Of a stretch of DNA of 64,000 bases, positions 1-8,504 are shown in pieces. This DNA is from an uncultured Bryobacteraceae bacterium (GTDB lineage: Bacteria > Acidobacteriota > Terriglobia > Bryobacterales > Bryobacteraceae). The notes under the pieces are model-generated. The model was not told the origin of the DNA and ran no database searches. It saw only the letters and a list, made by a program, of their open reading frames with translations. The stretch's first letter is position 1; every line of letters starts with the position of its first letter. The stretch lies in contig CALKXJ010000005.1 of the NCBI GenBank assembly GCA_938003835.1, positions 155,152 through 219,151 of the forward strand, read 5' to 3'. The position numbers were made by a program, and so were the translations under genes.

Positions 1-1392
1 GAAGGAAAGCTGTGGTTGTCGCCTCCGCCCGTTCCAGCGGCCTTCGACATCGATTTGATGAACCTGGAGCCGGACCGGTGGTTTTCGCCGGTGCCTCCGG
101 GCTGGCCTGCCGTGCTCGCCCTCGGCGTGCTCGCCGGTGCACCCTGGTTGGTCAACCCGCTGCTGGCCGGCCTCAACGTCCTGCTCGCCTTCGCCCTCCT
201 CCGCCGGCTCTACGATCGCTCCTTGGCGCGCCTCTCGCTCCTGCTGCTCGCCTGCTCGCCCTGGCATGTGTTCATGGCGATGAACTTCATGACGCACACC
301 CTCACGCTCACGCTGGCTCTGGCCGCCGGCCTGGGCCTGATGCGCGCTATGCGCCAGGGCAAGCCAGGGTGGGCCGCCGTGGCCGGGCTGGGCGCTGCGG
401 GCGCCGGGCTGGTGCGCCCCCTGGAAGGGTTCACCCTCGGCTGCCTGCTGGCGCTCTGGCTTCTCGCCGCCCGGCAGAATCTCCGGCAAAAGTTCACCGC
501 TCTGGCCGCGTTTGCCGCCGGCGGAATCCTCCTCGGGGCGCCCGCGCTTGTTTATAACCGCCTGCTTACGGGCGATGCGCTCAAGTTCCCGATCATGGCC
601 TACACCGACAAGTATTACGGGCCGAATTCGAACGCACTCGGATTCGGACCCGATCGAGGCCTGGGCTGGGCCATCGACCCCAATCCCGGCCACAGCCCCT
701 TCGACGCGCTGGTGAACGCCAACCTGAACACCTTCTCGATCAACATCGAACTATTCGGCTGGAGCACGGGCTCGCTGTGGTTAGCCGCCCTCTACCTGTT
801 CTCCGGGCGGCTGCGCAGGCCGGACTGGCTTATGCTGGCGCTGTGCGCGGCCATCTTCGCCGTCCACTTTTTCTACTACTTCAGCGGGGGACCGGACTTC
901 GGGGCCCGCTATTGGTATCTGATGCTGATCCCGCTCATCGCCTTCACCGCCGGCGGGCTGGCGCGCCTCGAAGAACTACTGCCGGCAGCCGAAAAACGCA
1001 TCCGCGCCGGCCTGGCGGCACTGTGCCTGATGGCGCTCGTCAACTATTTCCCCTGGCGCGCCATCGACAAGTACCACCACTACGAGCACATGCGCCCCGA
1101 CGTGCGGGAGCTGGCCCGCAAGCTCGATTTCGGAGCTTCGCTCGTGCTGGTCCGCGGCGACCGCCACCCGGACTACGCCTCCGCCGCGGTCTACAATCCG
1201 CTGGAGTTGCGCGCGCCGGTGCCGGTGTATGCCTGGGACCGCAACCCGCAAGTGCGCCGCCAAGTGATCGAGGCCTACCGGGATCGTCGCATCTGGATTC
1301 TCGAGGGACCCACGCGCACCGGCGCGGGCTACCGCGTCGCAGCCGGCCCGCTCAGCCCCGAGGCCGCCCTGGCGCTGTCGGAAACCCCATGA
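1..1392 (+). CDS. Polytopic membrane glycosyltransferase (GT39/ArnT-like), 5' partial
   Basis: The reading frame is open from base 1, so the N-terminus lies outside the window; the TTG at 16 is unlikely to be the true start. The visible 463 residues hold about ten hydrophobic segments (for example VLALGVLAGAPWLVNPLLAG and LYLFSGRLRRPDWLMLALC) followed by a soluble C-terminal domain of about 110 residues. This layout resembles GT-C transferases that move sugars from polyprenyl-phosphate donors on the outer face of the cytoplasmic membrane. The stop overlaps the next gene's ATG (ATGA), so it belongs to the downstream sugar operon and probably adds a residue to a lipid-linked glycan. Acceptor and donor cannot be read from the sequence. 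Confidence 0.7.
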   Translation, partial: EGKLWLSPPPVPAAFDIDLMNLEPDRWFSPVPPGWPAVLALGVLAGAPWLVNPLLAGLNVLLAFALLRRLYDRSLARLSLLLLACSPWHVFMAMNFMTHTLTLTLALAAGLGLMRAMRQGKPGWAAVAGLGAAGAGLVRPLEGFTLGCLLALWLLAARQNLRQKFTALAAFAAGGILLGAPALVYNRLLTGDALKFPIMAYTDKYYGPNSNALGFGPDRGLGWAIDPNPGHSPFDALVNANLNTFSINIELFGWSTGSLWLAALYLFSGRLRRPDWLMLALCAAIFAVHFFYYFSGGPDFGARYWYLMLIPLIAFTAGGLARLEELLPAAEKRIRAGLAALCLMALVNYFPWRAIDKYHHYEHMRPDVRELARKLDFGASLVLVRGDRHPDYASAAVYNPLELRAPVPVYAWDRNPQVRRQVIEAYRDRRIWILEGPTRTGAGYRVAAGPLSPEAALALSETP

Positions 1393-2402
1393 GCAGCCAC
1401 GCGACCGGGTATCCGGCTTGGCCGTCGCCGGAGGGCCTCTTTGCGGGCGTGCGCGTGCTGGTCACCGGGGCCGCGGGCTTCATCGGTCGCTGGGTGGCCC
1501 GCCGTCTCAGTCAAGCCGGCGCGGATTTGGTCCTGCCGGTACTGGAACGCAGCACGGCTGAGGCGGTCTTTGCCCGCTACGGCATCCGTGGGACAATAGT
1601 CGAATTGGATTTGGGGAGTCAGCAGAGCCTGGAGCGGCTTCTCGGAGAGGCAAGACCGGCCGTGCTCATCAACCTCGCCGGCTACGGCGTCAACCGGAGC
1701 GAGCGGGAGGAACCTTTGTTTTGGCGGATCAATGCGGACCTGCCGGCCGCGCTGGCGCGCGCGATATCGAGGCACCGCGAACGCGGTTGGCCGGGCGCAG
1801 CTCTGGTGCACGCCGGCTCGATCGCCGAGTACGGACCGATCGGCGGGAACCTGGCGGAGGACTCTGAAGCGCGGCCAGTGACGCTTTACGGCAAGACCAA
1901 GCTTGCCGGCACGAGTAGCCTGGCCGAGGTTTGCCGCGATCGCGGCCTCCCGGCGGTGACTGCGCGGCTCGCTACAGTGTACGGACCCGGCGAGCAGCCC
2001 GGCCGGCTGCTGCCGACGCTGCTGGCCGCCGGAGCCGGGCCGGTGCCGCTCAGCGCCGGCCTGCAAAAGCGCGATTTCACCTATGTCGAGGACGTGTCCG
2101 AGGGCATACTGCGGTTGGCTGCGAGCCGCCCCGCGCCCGGGGAAGTCGTCAATCTGGTGACCGGCGTTCTGACCACCGTTCGCGAATTCGCCGAGATCGC
2201 GGCCCGGGTGCTTGAAATCGAGCCGGAGCGCCTCAACTTCGGCGTCCTGCCCACGCGCCCGGACGAGGAGATGGATCATTTGCCTGTCACCAACGCCCGG
2301 CTGCGCCGGCTCACGGGCTGGACGCCGCCGACCGGCATTGCCGAGGGAGTGCGCCGCACGCGCGACTTTCTCGCCCTCGCCTCTCAAGGAGACCGCCGAT
2401 GA
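1389..2402 (+). CDS. NAD-dependent sugar epimerase/dehydratase (extended SDR)
   Basis: A 337-residue extended short-chain dehydrogenase. The Rossmann nucleotide motif is VLVTGAAGFIGRWVARRL near the N-terminus, and the active-site Tyr-x3-Lys is in LYGKTKLAG. Family members use NAD(P) to epimerise, dehydrate or reduce nucleotide sugars. The ATG at 1389 overlaps the upstream stop as ATGA, and the gene's own stop overlaps the next start in the same way, which argues for translational coupling. With the CDP-glucose genes downstream it may reduce or epimerise a CDP-4-keto-6-deoxy sugar; that substrate is inferred from context only. Confidence 0.8.
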   Translation: MSSHATGYPAWPSPEGLFAGVRVLVTGAAGFIGRWVARRLSQAGADLVLPVLERSTAEAVFARYGIRGTIVELDLGSQQSLERLLGEARPAVLINLAGYGVNRSEREEPLFWRINADLPAALARAISRHRERGWPGAALVHAGSIAEYGPIGGNLAEDSEARPVTLYGKTKLAGTSSLAEVCRDRGLPAVTARLATVYGPGEQPGRLLPTLLAAGAGPVPLSAGLQKRDFTYVEDVSEGILRLAASRPAPGEVVNLVTGVLTTVREFAEIAARVLEIEPERLNFGVLPTRPDEEMDHLPVTNARLRRLTGWTPPTGIAEGVRRTRDFLALASQGDRR

Positions 2403-3196
2403 GCGATCGCCGCGAGCCCGACCTGTCGCTCGTGTTGCCCTGTTACAACGAAGAGGCTCTGGTCCGCCAGACCGCCACCCGCCTCATCGACGCCTTCCGC
2501 GCCGCCGGAATCGATCTCGAGCTGGTGCTGGTGGACAACGGCTCGAGCGACGCCACCGGGGAGATCATCGACGAGATGGTGGCCGAAGGCCTGCCGGTGG
2601 TCAAAGCGGCGGTGGAGGTCAACCAGGGCTACGGCCTGGGAGTGCTCACGGGTCTGCGCTGCTCGCGGGGGCGCTTCGTGGGTTTCATGTGCGTGGACGA
2701 CCAGGTTCACCCCCACGACGTGGTCCGCCTCTACGAGGTCGCCGCCAAGGCCAAGACGCCCAAATTGTTCAAGGTGCGCCGCCGTTTCCGCCTGGACGGG
2801 CGCTTCCGGCGCATCGTTTCGTTCGCCTACAACCTGCTCGCCACGCTGCTGTTCGGCAACCTCGGCTCGACCGATCTCAATGCCAATCCCAAGATCCTGC
2901 CCCGCGCCCACCTGGAAGCGATGAAACTCTCCTCCAAGGACTGGTTCCTCGATGCGGAGGTGATGATCAAGGCCAAGCGGATGGGCCTGCCGGTCTATGA
3001 AATGAACGTCTTCGCCCTGATGCGGGCCGAAGGCGTCTCCCACGTGCGGCCCGCCACGTGCCTGGAGTTCCTGCGAAACCTGGTTCACTATCGCTTCGGC
3101 GAGGGGCGCAAGGCGCTGGAAGTGCCGCGCGCCGATCAGATCACCGCCCCGCTTGGCGCCGCGGACGCCGGCCAGAAGGTGAGCGCAAAGCGGTGA
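2399..3196 (+). CDS. Glycosyltransferase family 2 (polyprenyl-phosphate sugar synthase type)
   Basis: A 265-residue GT-A enzyme. It opens with LSLVLPCYNEEALVRQT and VLVDNGSSDATGEIIDE, the nucleotide-sugar binding half of GT2, followed by VDDQVHPHD as the metal-binding acidic motif. The size and lack of clear membrane helices fit a soluble or peripheral dolichyl/undecaprenyl-phosphate sugar synthase, which would make the lipid donor for the membrane transferase at the window start. ATGA and GTGA overlaps join it to both neighbours. The sugar is unknown. Confidence 0.8.
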   Translation: MSDRREPDLSLVLPCYNEEALVRQTATRLIDAFRAAGIDLELVLVDNGSSDATGEIIDEMVAEGLPVVKAAVEVNQGYGLGVLTGLRCSRGRFVGFMCVDDQVHPHDVVRLYEVAAKAKTPKLFKVRRRFRLDGRFRRIVSFAYNLLATLLFGNLGSTDLNANPKILPRAHLEAMKLSSKDWFLDAEVMIKAKRMGLPVYEMNVFALMRAEGVSHVRPATCLEFLRNLVHYRFGEGRKALEVPRADQITAPLGAADAGQKVSAKR

Positions 3197-4446
3197 GGGC
3201 CCCCCTCCATCGGAAGCGGTCCACCTGTCGCGGCTGCGCGAGCTCGCGCCTGCGGATGTTCCTCTCGCTCGGCGAAATGCCTCTGGCGAACTCCTTTCTC
3301 GCCGACCCCTCCGAGTTCGACACCGAAAAGCGCTTTCCGCTGGAGGTCTACTTTTGCGAGGACTGCACGCTGGTACAGCTCCTGGATGTCATCGACCCGG
3401 AGGTGCTGTTCTCCAATTACGTTTACGTTTCGGGAACCTCCGAGACCACGCGGGCCCACTATCGCCGCTATGCCGAGGCGATCGTCGAGCTGCTCGGCCT
3501 CGGCCCGGCCGACCTGGTGGTCGAGGTGGCGAGCAACGACGGAAGCCTGCTCGAGGAGTTCCAGCGCCGCGGCGTGCGGGTGCTGGGCGTAGAGCCGGCC
3601 CGCAACATCGCCGAGCAGGCCAACCGCAATGGCATTCCCACTGTCGAGCAGTTCTTCAACTCCGCGCTGGCGGTAGAGCTGCGTGAGGCACACGGCCCCG
3701 CCCGAGCCGTCCTGGCCAACAACGTGCTCGCCCATGTCGACGATCCGGTCGATTTCCTAACCGGCTGCCGGGAGCTCATCGATGGCGATGGCCTGGTGAT
3801 CGTCGAGGTGCCTCATCTCAAAGAGCTGATCCTCAACCTCGAGTACGACACGATTTATCACGAGCACCTGTGCTACTTCTCGGCTGCGGCTCTGATCCGG
3901 CTGGCCGAGGCGGCGGGGCTCACCATCGTGCGCATGGATCGCGTGCCCGTGCACGGCGGTTCGCTCCGCATTTATGCCGGTCGAGCCGGGCGCGGGCGCG
4001 AGACGGGCGCCGGCGCGCTCGAGCTGGCGCGCGAGGAGCGGGAGCTGGGCCTCAGCGACGCCGCGCGCTACGAGCGCTTCGCCGGCGATGTCGCCGGAAA
4101 CCGGCGCCGCCTGCTCGATTTGCTCGAGTCGCTTCGCGCCCAGGGACGGACGCTCGCCGGCTACGGCGCGCCCGCCAAGGGCAACACGCTGCTCAATTAC
4201 TGCGGCATCGATACGCGGCTGCTGCCCTTTACCGTGGATCGGAATCCGTGGAAAGTGGGGCGGTACACGCCCGGCATGCACATCCCGGTGTTGCCTGTGG
4301 CGGCGCTCGAGGAGCGCCGCCCGGATTACACCTTGATTCTGCCCTGGAACATCGCCGGGGAGATCATCGCCCAGCAGGCCGGTTACCGGCGCGCGGGCGG
4401 GCGCTTCATCCTCCCGATTCCGGAACCTCGCATCCGAGACGTATGA
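3193..4446 (+). CDS. NDP-sugar C-methyltransferase-like SAM enzyme
   Basis: A 417-residue protein with a GTG start that overlaps the previous stop (GTGA). The N-terminus carries a putative zinc site, CxxC (STCRGCASS) and a second CxxC (YFCEDCTL). The middle has a SAM-binding motif (LVVEVASNDGSLLEEF). The C-terminal third (GYGAPAKGNTLLNYCGI) matches the extra domain found in NDP-hexose 3-C-methyltransferases of the TylC3/TcaB9 type. The three-part architecture is characteristic, so a branched-chain deoxysugar is a reasonable product guess. It sits directly before the CDP-glucose genes, which suggests a CDP-4-keto-6-deoxyhexose substrate (inference). Confidence 0.82.
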   Translation: MRAPLHRKRSTCRGCASSRLRMFLSLGEMPLANSFLADPSEFDTEKRFPLEVYFCEDCTLVQLLDVIDPEVLFSNYVYVSGTSETTRAHYRRYAEAIVELLGLGPADLVVEVASNDGSLLEEFQRRGVRVLGVEPARNIAEQANRNGIPTVEQFFNSALAVELREAHGPARAVLANNVLAHVDDPVDFLTGCRELIDGDGLVIVEVPHLKELILNLEYDTIYHEHLCYFSAAALIRLAEAAGLTIVRMDRVPVHGGSLRIYAGRAGRGRETGAGALELAREERELGLSDAARYERFAGDVAGNRRRLLDLLESLRAQGRTLAGYGAPAKGNTLLNYCGIDTRLLPFTVDRNPWKVGRYTPGMHIPVLPVAALEERRPDYTLILPWNIAGEIIAQQAGYRRAGGRFILPIPEPRIRDV

Positions 4447-5213
4447 AGGTCGTGATTCTGGCCGGCGGGCGCGGCACGCGCCTGAGCGAAGAAACCACCA
4501 CCAGGCCCAAGCCGATGGTCGAAATCGGCGGCCGCCCCATCCTCTGGCACATTATGAACATCTACGCCAGCCACGGCTACAAAGATTTCCTCGTGGCCTG
4601 CGGCTACAAAGGCGAGATGATCAAGGAGTACTTCCACAATTTCTCGATCTTGAACAGCGACTATGTCGTCAATCTTCGCGACGGCTCGCGCGAGATCGTG
4701 AGCGGCTCCGGGCTGGACTGGCGCGTCGGCCTGATCGACACCGGTTTGGAGACGATGACGGGCGGCCGCCTGCTCCGGCTGCGCCCGTGGCTCGCCGAGG
4801 GGACATTCATGGTCACCTACGGCGACGGCGTGGGCGATATCGACATTACAGGCCTGGTTGCCTTCCACCGCCGCCATGGCAAGCTAGCCACCGTCACCGC
4901 GGTGCACCCGCCGGCGCGCTTCGGCGGCCTGGTGCTCGACGGCGACGGCGTCGTCGAGTTCTCCGAGAAGCCCCAGACCGGCGAGGGCTGGATCAACGGC
5001 GGCTTCTTCGTCTTCGAGCCGGGCGTCCTCGACTACCTCACCGGTGACGACACCATCCTGGAACGCGAGCCGCTCGAGCGGCTAGCCCGCGAAAGCCAGC
5101 TCATGGCGTGGCGTCACACCGGTTTCTGGCAGCCCATGGACACGCTGCGCGAAAAGGAACTGCTTGAAACCCTTTGGGCCTCCGGCAAGGCCCCCTGGAA
5201 GATCTGGAAGTGA
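4443..5213 (+). CDS. rfbF: Glucose-1-phosphate cytidylyltransferase
   Basis: A 256-residue nucleotidyltransferase that makes CDP-glucose from CTP and glucose-1-phosphate. It begins [16 protein letters not shown], the sugar-nucleotidyltransferase signature, followed by [18 protein letters not shown]. Length and pattern fit RfbF rather than the longer UTP enzymes. The ATG overlaps the previous stop, and the stop overlaps the GTG of the next gene, the dehydratase that uses CDP-glucose. This pairing is the normal entry into CDP-3,6-dideoxy or branched sugars of O-antigens. Confidence 0.93.
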   Translation: MKVVILAGGRGTRLSEETTTRPKPMVEIGGRPILWHIMNIYASHGYKDFLVACGYKGEMIKEYFHNFSILNSDYVVNLRDGSREIVSGSGLDWRVGLIDTGLETMTGGRLLRLRPWLAEGTFMVTYGDGVGDIDITGLVAFHRRHGKLATVTAVHPPARFGGLVLDGDGVVEFSEKPQTGEGWINGGFFVFEPGVLDYLTGDDTILEREPLERLARESQLMAWRHTGFWQPMDTLREKELLETLWASGKAPWKIWK

Positions 5214-6217
5214 GTTTCTGGAGCGACCGCAACGTCTTTGTCACCGGCGCCACCGGCCTGCTCGGTTCCTGGCTGGTCGAGGCGCTCCTCGAGCACGGGG
5301 CCCAGGTCACCTGCCTGGTTCGCGACTGGGTGCCCGCGAGCAAGCTGGTCCGCGACGGGCTGCTCGAGCGCACCAATGTGGTCCGCGGCGAACTCGAGGA
5401 TCTGGCGCTGCTCGTCCGCGCGCTGAACGAGTACGAGATCGACACGGTCTTCCATCTGGGCGCCCAGACGATCGTGGGCGCCGCCAACCGCTCGCCGGTC
5501 GCGACCTTCGAGAGCAACGTCGCAGGCACCTGGAATCTGCTCGAGGCCTGCCGCCTGATGCCGAAGCGGATCGAACGGATCGTCATCGCCTCGAGTGACA
5601 AGGCATACGGGGCGCACCCCAGGTTGCCCTATACGGAGGAGTTCCCCCTTCAGGGGCGCTACCCCTACGATGCCTCGAAGGCCTGCGCCGAACTGGTGGC
5701 CTTCTCCTACTTCCACACCTACGGCCTGCCCCTGGCCATCACGCGCTGCGGGAATCTGTTCGGGGGCGGAGACCTGAACTTCAACCGGCTGGTGCCCGGG
5801 ACCATCCGGGCGGCCCTGCGCGACGAGCCGCCCGTGATCCGCAGCGACGGCACGCTCGTGCGCGACTACTTCTATGTCCGCGACGCCGTCAGCGCATATC
5901 TCCTGCTGGCGGAGAATCTCCCCCACCGGGACCTGCTCGGCGAGGCCTTCAACTTCGGCAACGAGCGCCCGCTCTCGGTGCTCGAGATGGTGCGGCTGAT
6001 CCTGGACCTTTGCGGCAAGACAACGCTCGAGCCGAAGATCCGGAACGAGGCCACTCACGAGATTCCCGAGCAGGCGCTCGATTGTTCGAAGGCGCGCCGC
6101 CTGCTCGGCTGGCAGCCCCGGTACACGCTCGAAGAGGCGCTCCGGGAGACGATTCAGTGGTACTGGGAGCGGTCGGTGGCTGAGCGTTCGCACCCGCTAG
6201 TGGGAGGGCACGCCTGA
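5210..6217 (+). CDS. rfbG: CDP-glucose 4,6-dehydratase
   Basis: A 335-residue SDR enzyme converting CDP-glucose to CDP-4-keto-6-deoxyglucose with bound NAD. The Rossmann motif [18 protein letters not shown] is at the N-terminus, and the active-site motif [13 protein letters not shown] supplies Tyr-x3-Lys. The chosen GTG at 5210 overlaps the RfbF stop (GTGA) and gives the usual short N-terminus before the Rossmann fold. No RfbH-type dehydrase is visible in the window, so the sugar may go to the methyltransferase and epimerase upstream instead of a 3,6-dideoxy product. Confidence 0.92.
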   Translation: MSFWSDRNVFVTGATGLLGSWLVEALLEHGAQVTCLVRDWVPASKLVRDGLLERTNVVRGELEDLALLVRALNEYEIDTVFHLGAQTIVGAANRSPVATFESNVAGTWNLLEACRLMPKRIERIVIASSDKAYGAHPRLPYTEEFPLQGRYPYDASKACAELVAFSYFHTYGLPLAITRCGNLFGGGDLNFNRLVPGTIRAALRDEPPVIRSDGTLVRDYFYVRDAVSAYLLLAENLPHRDLLGEAFNFGNERPLSVLEMVRLILDLCGKTTLEPKIRNEATHEIPEQALDCSKARRLLGWQPRYTLEEALRETIQWYWERSVAERSHPLVGGHA

Positions 6218-6219
6218 GG

Positions 6220-7632
6220 ATGAGTCGCCCCGCGGTGGCCATCCTGGGCGCCGGGCCGGCGGGCCTGGGGGCGGCCCTCCGGCTGTCGCGCCGCGGCGTA
6301 TTCGACGTAGCCGTGTTCGAGCGCGGGCGCTCGGTCGGGGGCAACGCGGGCTCGTTTGAAGTCGATGGGCTCAGAGTCGATTACGGCAGCCACCGGCTTC
6401 ATCCCTCCTGCCAGCCGGAGATTCTCGCCGACATCCGCACCCTGCTCGGAGCCGACTTGCTCGACAGGCCCCGCCACGGCCGCATCCGCCTGCGGGGCCG
6501 CTGGGTCCATTTCCCGCTCCAGCCCCTCGACCTCATGCGGAATCTGCCGGTGGGTTTTCTGGCCGGCGTCGCGGGTGACGCCCTGATCAAGCCCTTGCGG
6601 CTGAAGGCAGGCGACTCGTTCGCGAGCGTGCTCGAGCGCGGCCTCGGCCGCACCATCTGCCGCGATTTTTACTTCCCCTACGCGGTGAAGATGTGGGGCC
6701 TGGCGCCGGAGGAGATCGACCCCGTGCAGGCCGAGCGGCGCGTCTCCGCCGGCTCGCTGGTGAAGATGGCGCGCAAGATCCTCCATGCCGTGCCGGGATT
6801 CAAACCGCCCGGGGCAGGCCGCTTCTACTATCCGCGCCGGGGCTACGGCCAGATCAGCGAGGCATACTTCGAGGCCGCGCGTCGCGCCGGCGTCGAGGTG
6901 CATTTCGGAACGACGGTCACAGCCGTGGAATGGCGCGACGGCCGCGCCCTGGCGGTGCGGGCGTCTTCGGCGGAGGCGGAGTTGCGCCTGGAGACGCAGC
7001 AGGTCCTCTCGACGATTTCGCTGCCCGTACTGGTGCGCGCGCTCGATCCGCCCGCGCCGCCTGTGGTGCTCGAGGCGGCAGGCGCGCTGCGCTACCGGGC
7101 GATGATCCTCATTTACCTGGTGCTCGAGGCTGACCGCTTCACCGAGTACGACGCGCACTACTTCCCGGAGCTCGACATCCCGATCACGCGCCTGTCGGAG
7201 CCCAAGAATTATTCGCTTGCCGACGCGCCGGGCATGACGGTTCTTTGCGCGGAGCTGCCCTGCCGCACGGCTGACCCGGTCTGGAGCGCCTCCGACGGGG
7301 AGCTGGGGCAGCTCGTGCTGGGAGCGCTGGAACGCGCGGCGATCCCCGTGCGCGCGCCTCTGCGGCGCGTCCTCACCCGCCGGCTCGAACAAGCCTACCC
7401 GATTTACCGGCGCGGGTGGCGCGAGCCCTTCGACCGCATCGACGAGTTCCTCGATTCCATTGATGGCCTGATCACGTTCGGCCGCCAGGGCCTGTTCGCC
7501 CACGACAACACCCATCACGCCCTCGCCATGGCCTACGCCGCCGCCGATTGCCTCGACGAGCAGGGTGAGTTCGACCGCAGGCGCTGGGCGGCGCACCGGC
7601 TCGAGTTCCAGTCTCACGTGGTCGAAGACTGA
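6220..7632 (+). CDS. FAD-dependent amine-oxidase/protoporphyrinogen-oxidase-like oxidoreductase
   Basis: A 470-residue flavoprotein that starts two bases after the rfbG stop. The N-terminal dinucleotide-binding motif is VAILGAGPAGLGAALRL, followed by the FAD contact FERGRSVGGNAGSFEVDG and GLRVDYGSHRLHP. The middle (DFYFPYAVKMWGLAPEEID) resembles the NAD(P)-binding proteins related to UDP-galactopyranose mutase and protoporphyrinogen oxidase that recur in polysaccharide clusters. It closes the sugar operon, so a nucleotide-sugar or polyprenyl substrate is more likely than a porphyrin, but the reaction cannot be assigned. Confidence 0.7.
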   Translation: MSRPAVAILGAGPAGLGAALRLSRRGVFDVAVFERGRSVGGNAGSFEVDGLRVDYGSHRLHPSCQPEILADIRTLLGADLLDRPRHGRIRLRGRWVHFPLQPLDLMRNLPVGFLAGVAGDALIKPLRLKAGDSFASVLERGLGRTICRDFYFPYAVKMWGLAPEEIDPVQAERRVSAGSLVKMARKILHAVPGFKPPGAGRFYYPRRGYGQISEAYFEAARRAGVEVHFGTTVTAVEWRDGRALAVRASSAEAELRLETQQVLSTISLPVLVRALDPPAPPVVLEAAGALRYRAMILIYLVLEADRFTEYDAHYFPELDIPITRLSEPKNYSLADAPGMTVLCAELPCRTADPVWSASDGELGQLVLGALERAAIPVRAPLRRVLTRRLEQAYPIYRRGWREPFDRIDEFLDSIDGLITFGRQGLFAHDNTHHALAMAYAAADCLDEQGEFDRRRWAAHRLEFQSHVVED

Positions 7633-7661
7633 CACGCCCGCGGCGGTTAAGATGAGGGGTT

Positions 7662-8462
7662 ATGCCTCGAAGCCGCACCCCCGTGATGGCGGGCAACTGG
7701 AAGATGTACAAGACGCCCGCCGAAACCGTTGCCTTCTTTGAGCAGTTCCTGCCACTCGTGGCCGGCGCGGATCACCGCCGGATCGTCATCTGTCCGCCCT
7801 TCGTCAACCTGGCCGCGGCCGTGCAGGCCAGCGCGCAAAGCGCTGTCGAGATCGGCGGGCAGGATCTGTACTGGGAGCGCGAAGGCGCCTACACCGGCGA
7901 GGTGTCCGGCGAGATGCTGGCGGCGGTGGGCTGCCGCTGGGTGATCGTCGGACACAGCGAGCGCCGGCAGTACTTCGGCGAAACCGACGCTTCGGTTTTG
8001 AAAAAGACCGCCGCGGCGCTCCGCGCGGGCCTGACGCCGATCGTCTGCGTCGGCGAGCGGTTAGAGGAGCGCGAAGCGGGCCGGACCGAGCAGGTGCTGG
8101 CTCGCCAGTTTGCCGGCGGCGTCGCCGGCCTGTCTGCCGAAGAGTTCGCGCGGATCGTCATCGCCTACGAGCCGGTCTGGGCCATCGGAACCGGCAAGAC
8201 CGCCACGCCCCAGATCGCCGCCGAGGCCCATGCCTTCCTCCGTGCGCAGGCCCGTGCGCGCTATGGCGAGACCGCAGCGGCGGGACTGCGGATTCTCTAC
8301 GGCGGCAGCGTCAAGCCGTCGAACATCCAAGGCCTGATGGCCGAGGAGGAGATCGACGGGGTGCTGGTGGGCGGGGCGAGCCTGGAGCCGGCCTCCTTTG
8401 CCGCCATCGTCGGCTGGGAAAATGGGGACAGTATACTCAATCCCCAATTTCGGCCCGCCTGA
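7662..8462 (+). CDS. tpiA: Triosephosphate isomerase with a repeat-encoded C-terminal tail
   Basis: A 266-residue cytosolic enzyme interconverting dihydroxyacetone phosphate and glyceraldehyde 3-phosphate. All active-site motifs are present: GNWKMYKT (Lys), VIVGHSERRQYFGE (His), AYEPVWAIGTGKT (Glu) and LYGGSVKPSN (phosphate loop). Family members normally stop soon after VGGASLEPASFAAIV. Here the frame runs on for about 15 residues (ENGDSILNPQFRPA) that lie inside the REP-like repeat at 8419-8503, so the tail looks like a captured mobile repeat. GAGGGG before the ATG serves as ribosome site. Confidence 0.96.
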   Translation: MPRSRTPVMAGNWKMYKTPAETVAFFEQFLPLVAGADHRRIVICPPFVNLAAAVQASAQSAVEIGGQDLYWEREGAYTGEVSGEMLAAVGCRWVIVGHSERRQYFGETDASVLKKTAAALRAGLTPIVCVGERLEEREAGRTEQVLARQFAGGVAGLSAEEFARIVIAYEPVWAIGTGKTATPQIAAEAHAFLRAQARARYGETAAAGLRILYGGSVKPSNIQGLMAEEEIDGVLVGGASLEPASFAAIVGWENGDSILNPQFRPA

Positions 8463-8503
8463 GCCCCAGAAATTCGGGATTGAGTGTACTGTCACCGAAT
8501 TTC
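8419..8503. repeat. REP-like imperfect inverted repeat between tpiA and mutL
   Basis: The left arm (8419-8453) and the reverse complement of the right arm (8468-8503) match with only a few differences; the shared core reads GACAGTATACTCAATCCC (GTACAC in the right arm). The 24-base core 8423-8446 is repeated exactly at 14697-14720. The left arm lies inside the tpiA reading frame, and the right arm ends one base before the mutL ATG. The layout resembles REP/BIME elements spread by RAYT transposases, but no such transposase is in the window. Confidence 0.75.
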
Positions 8504-8504
8504 C

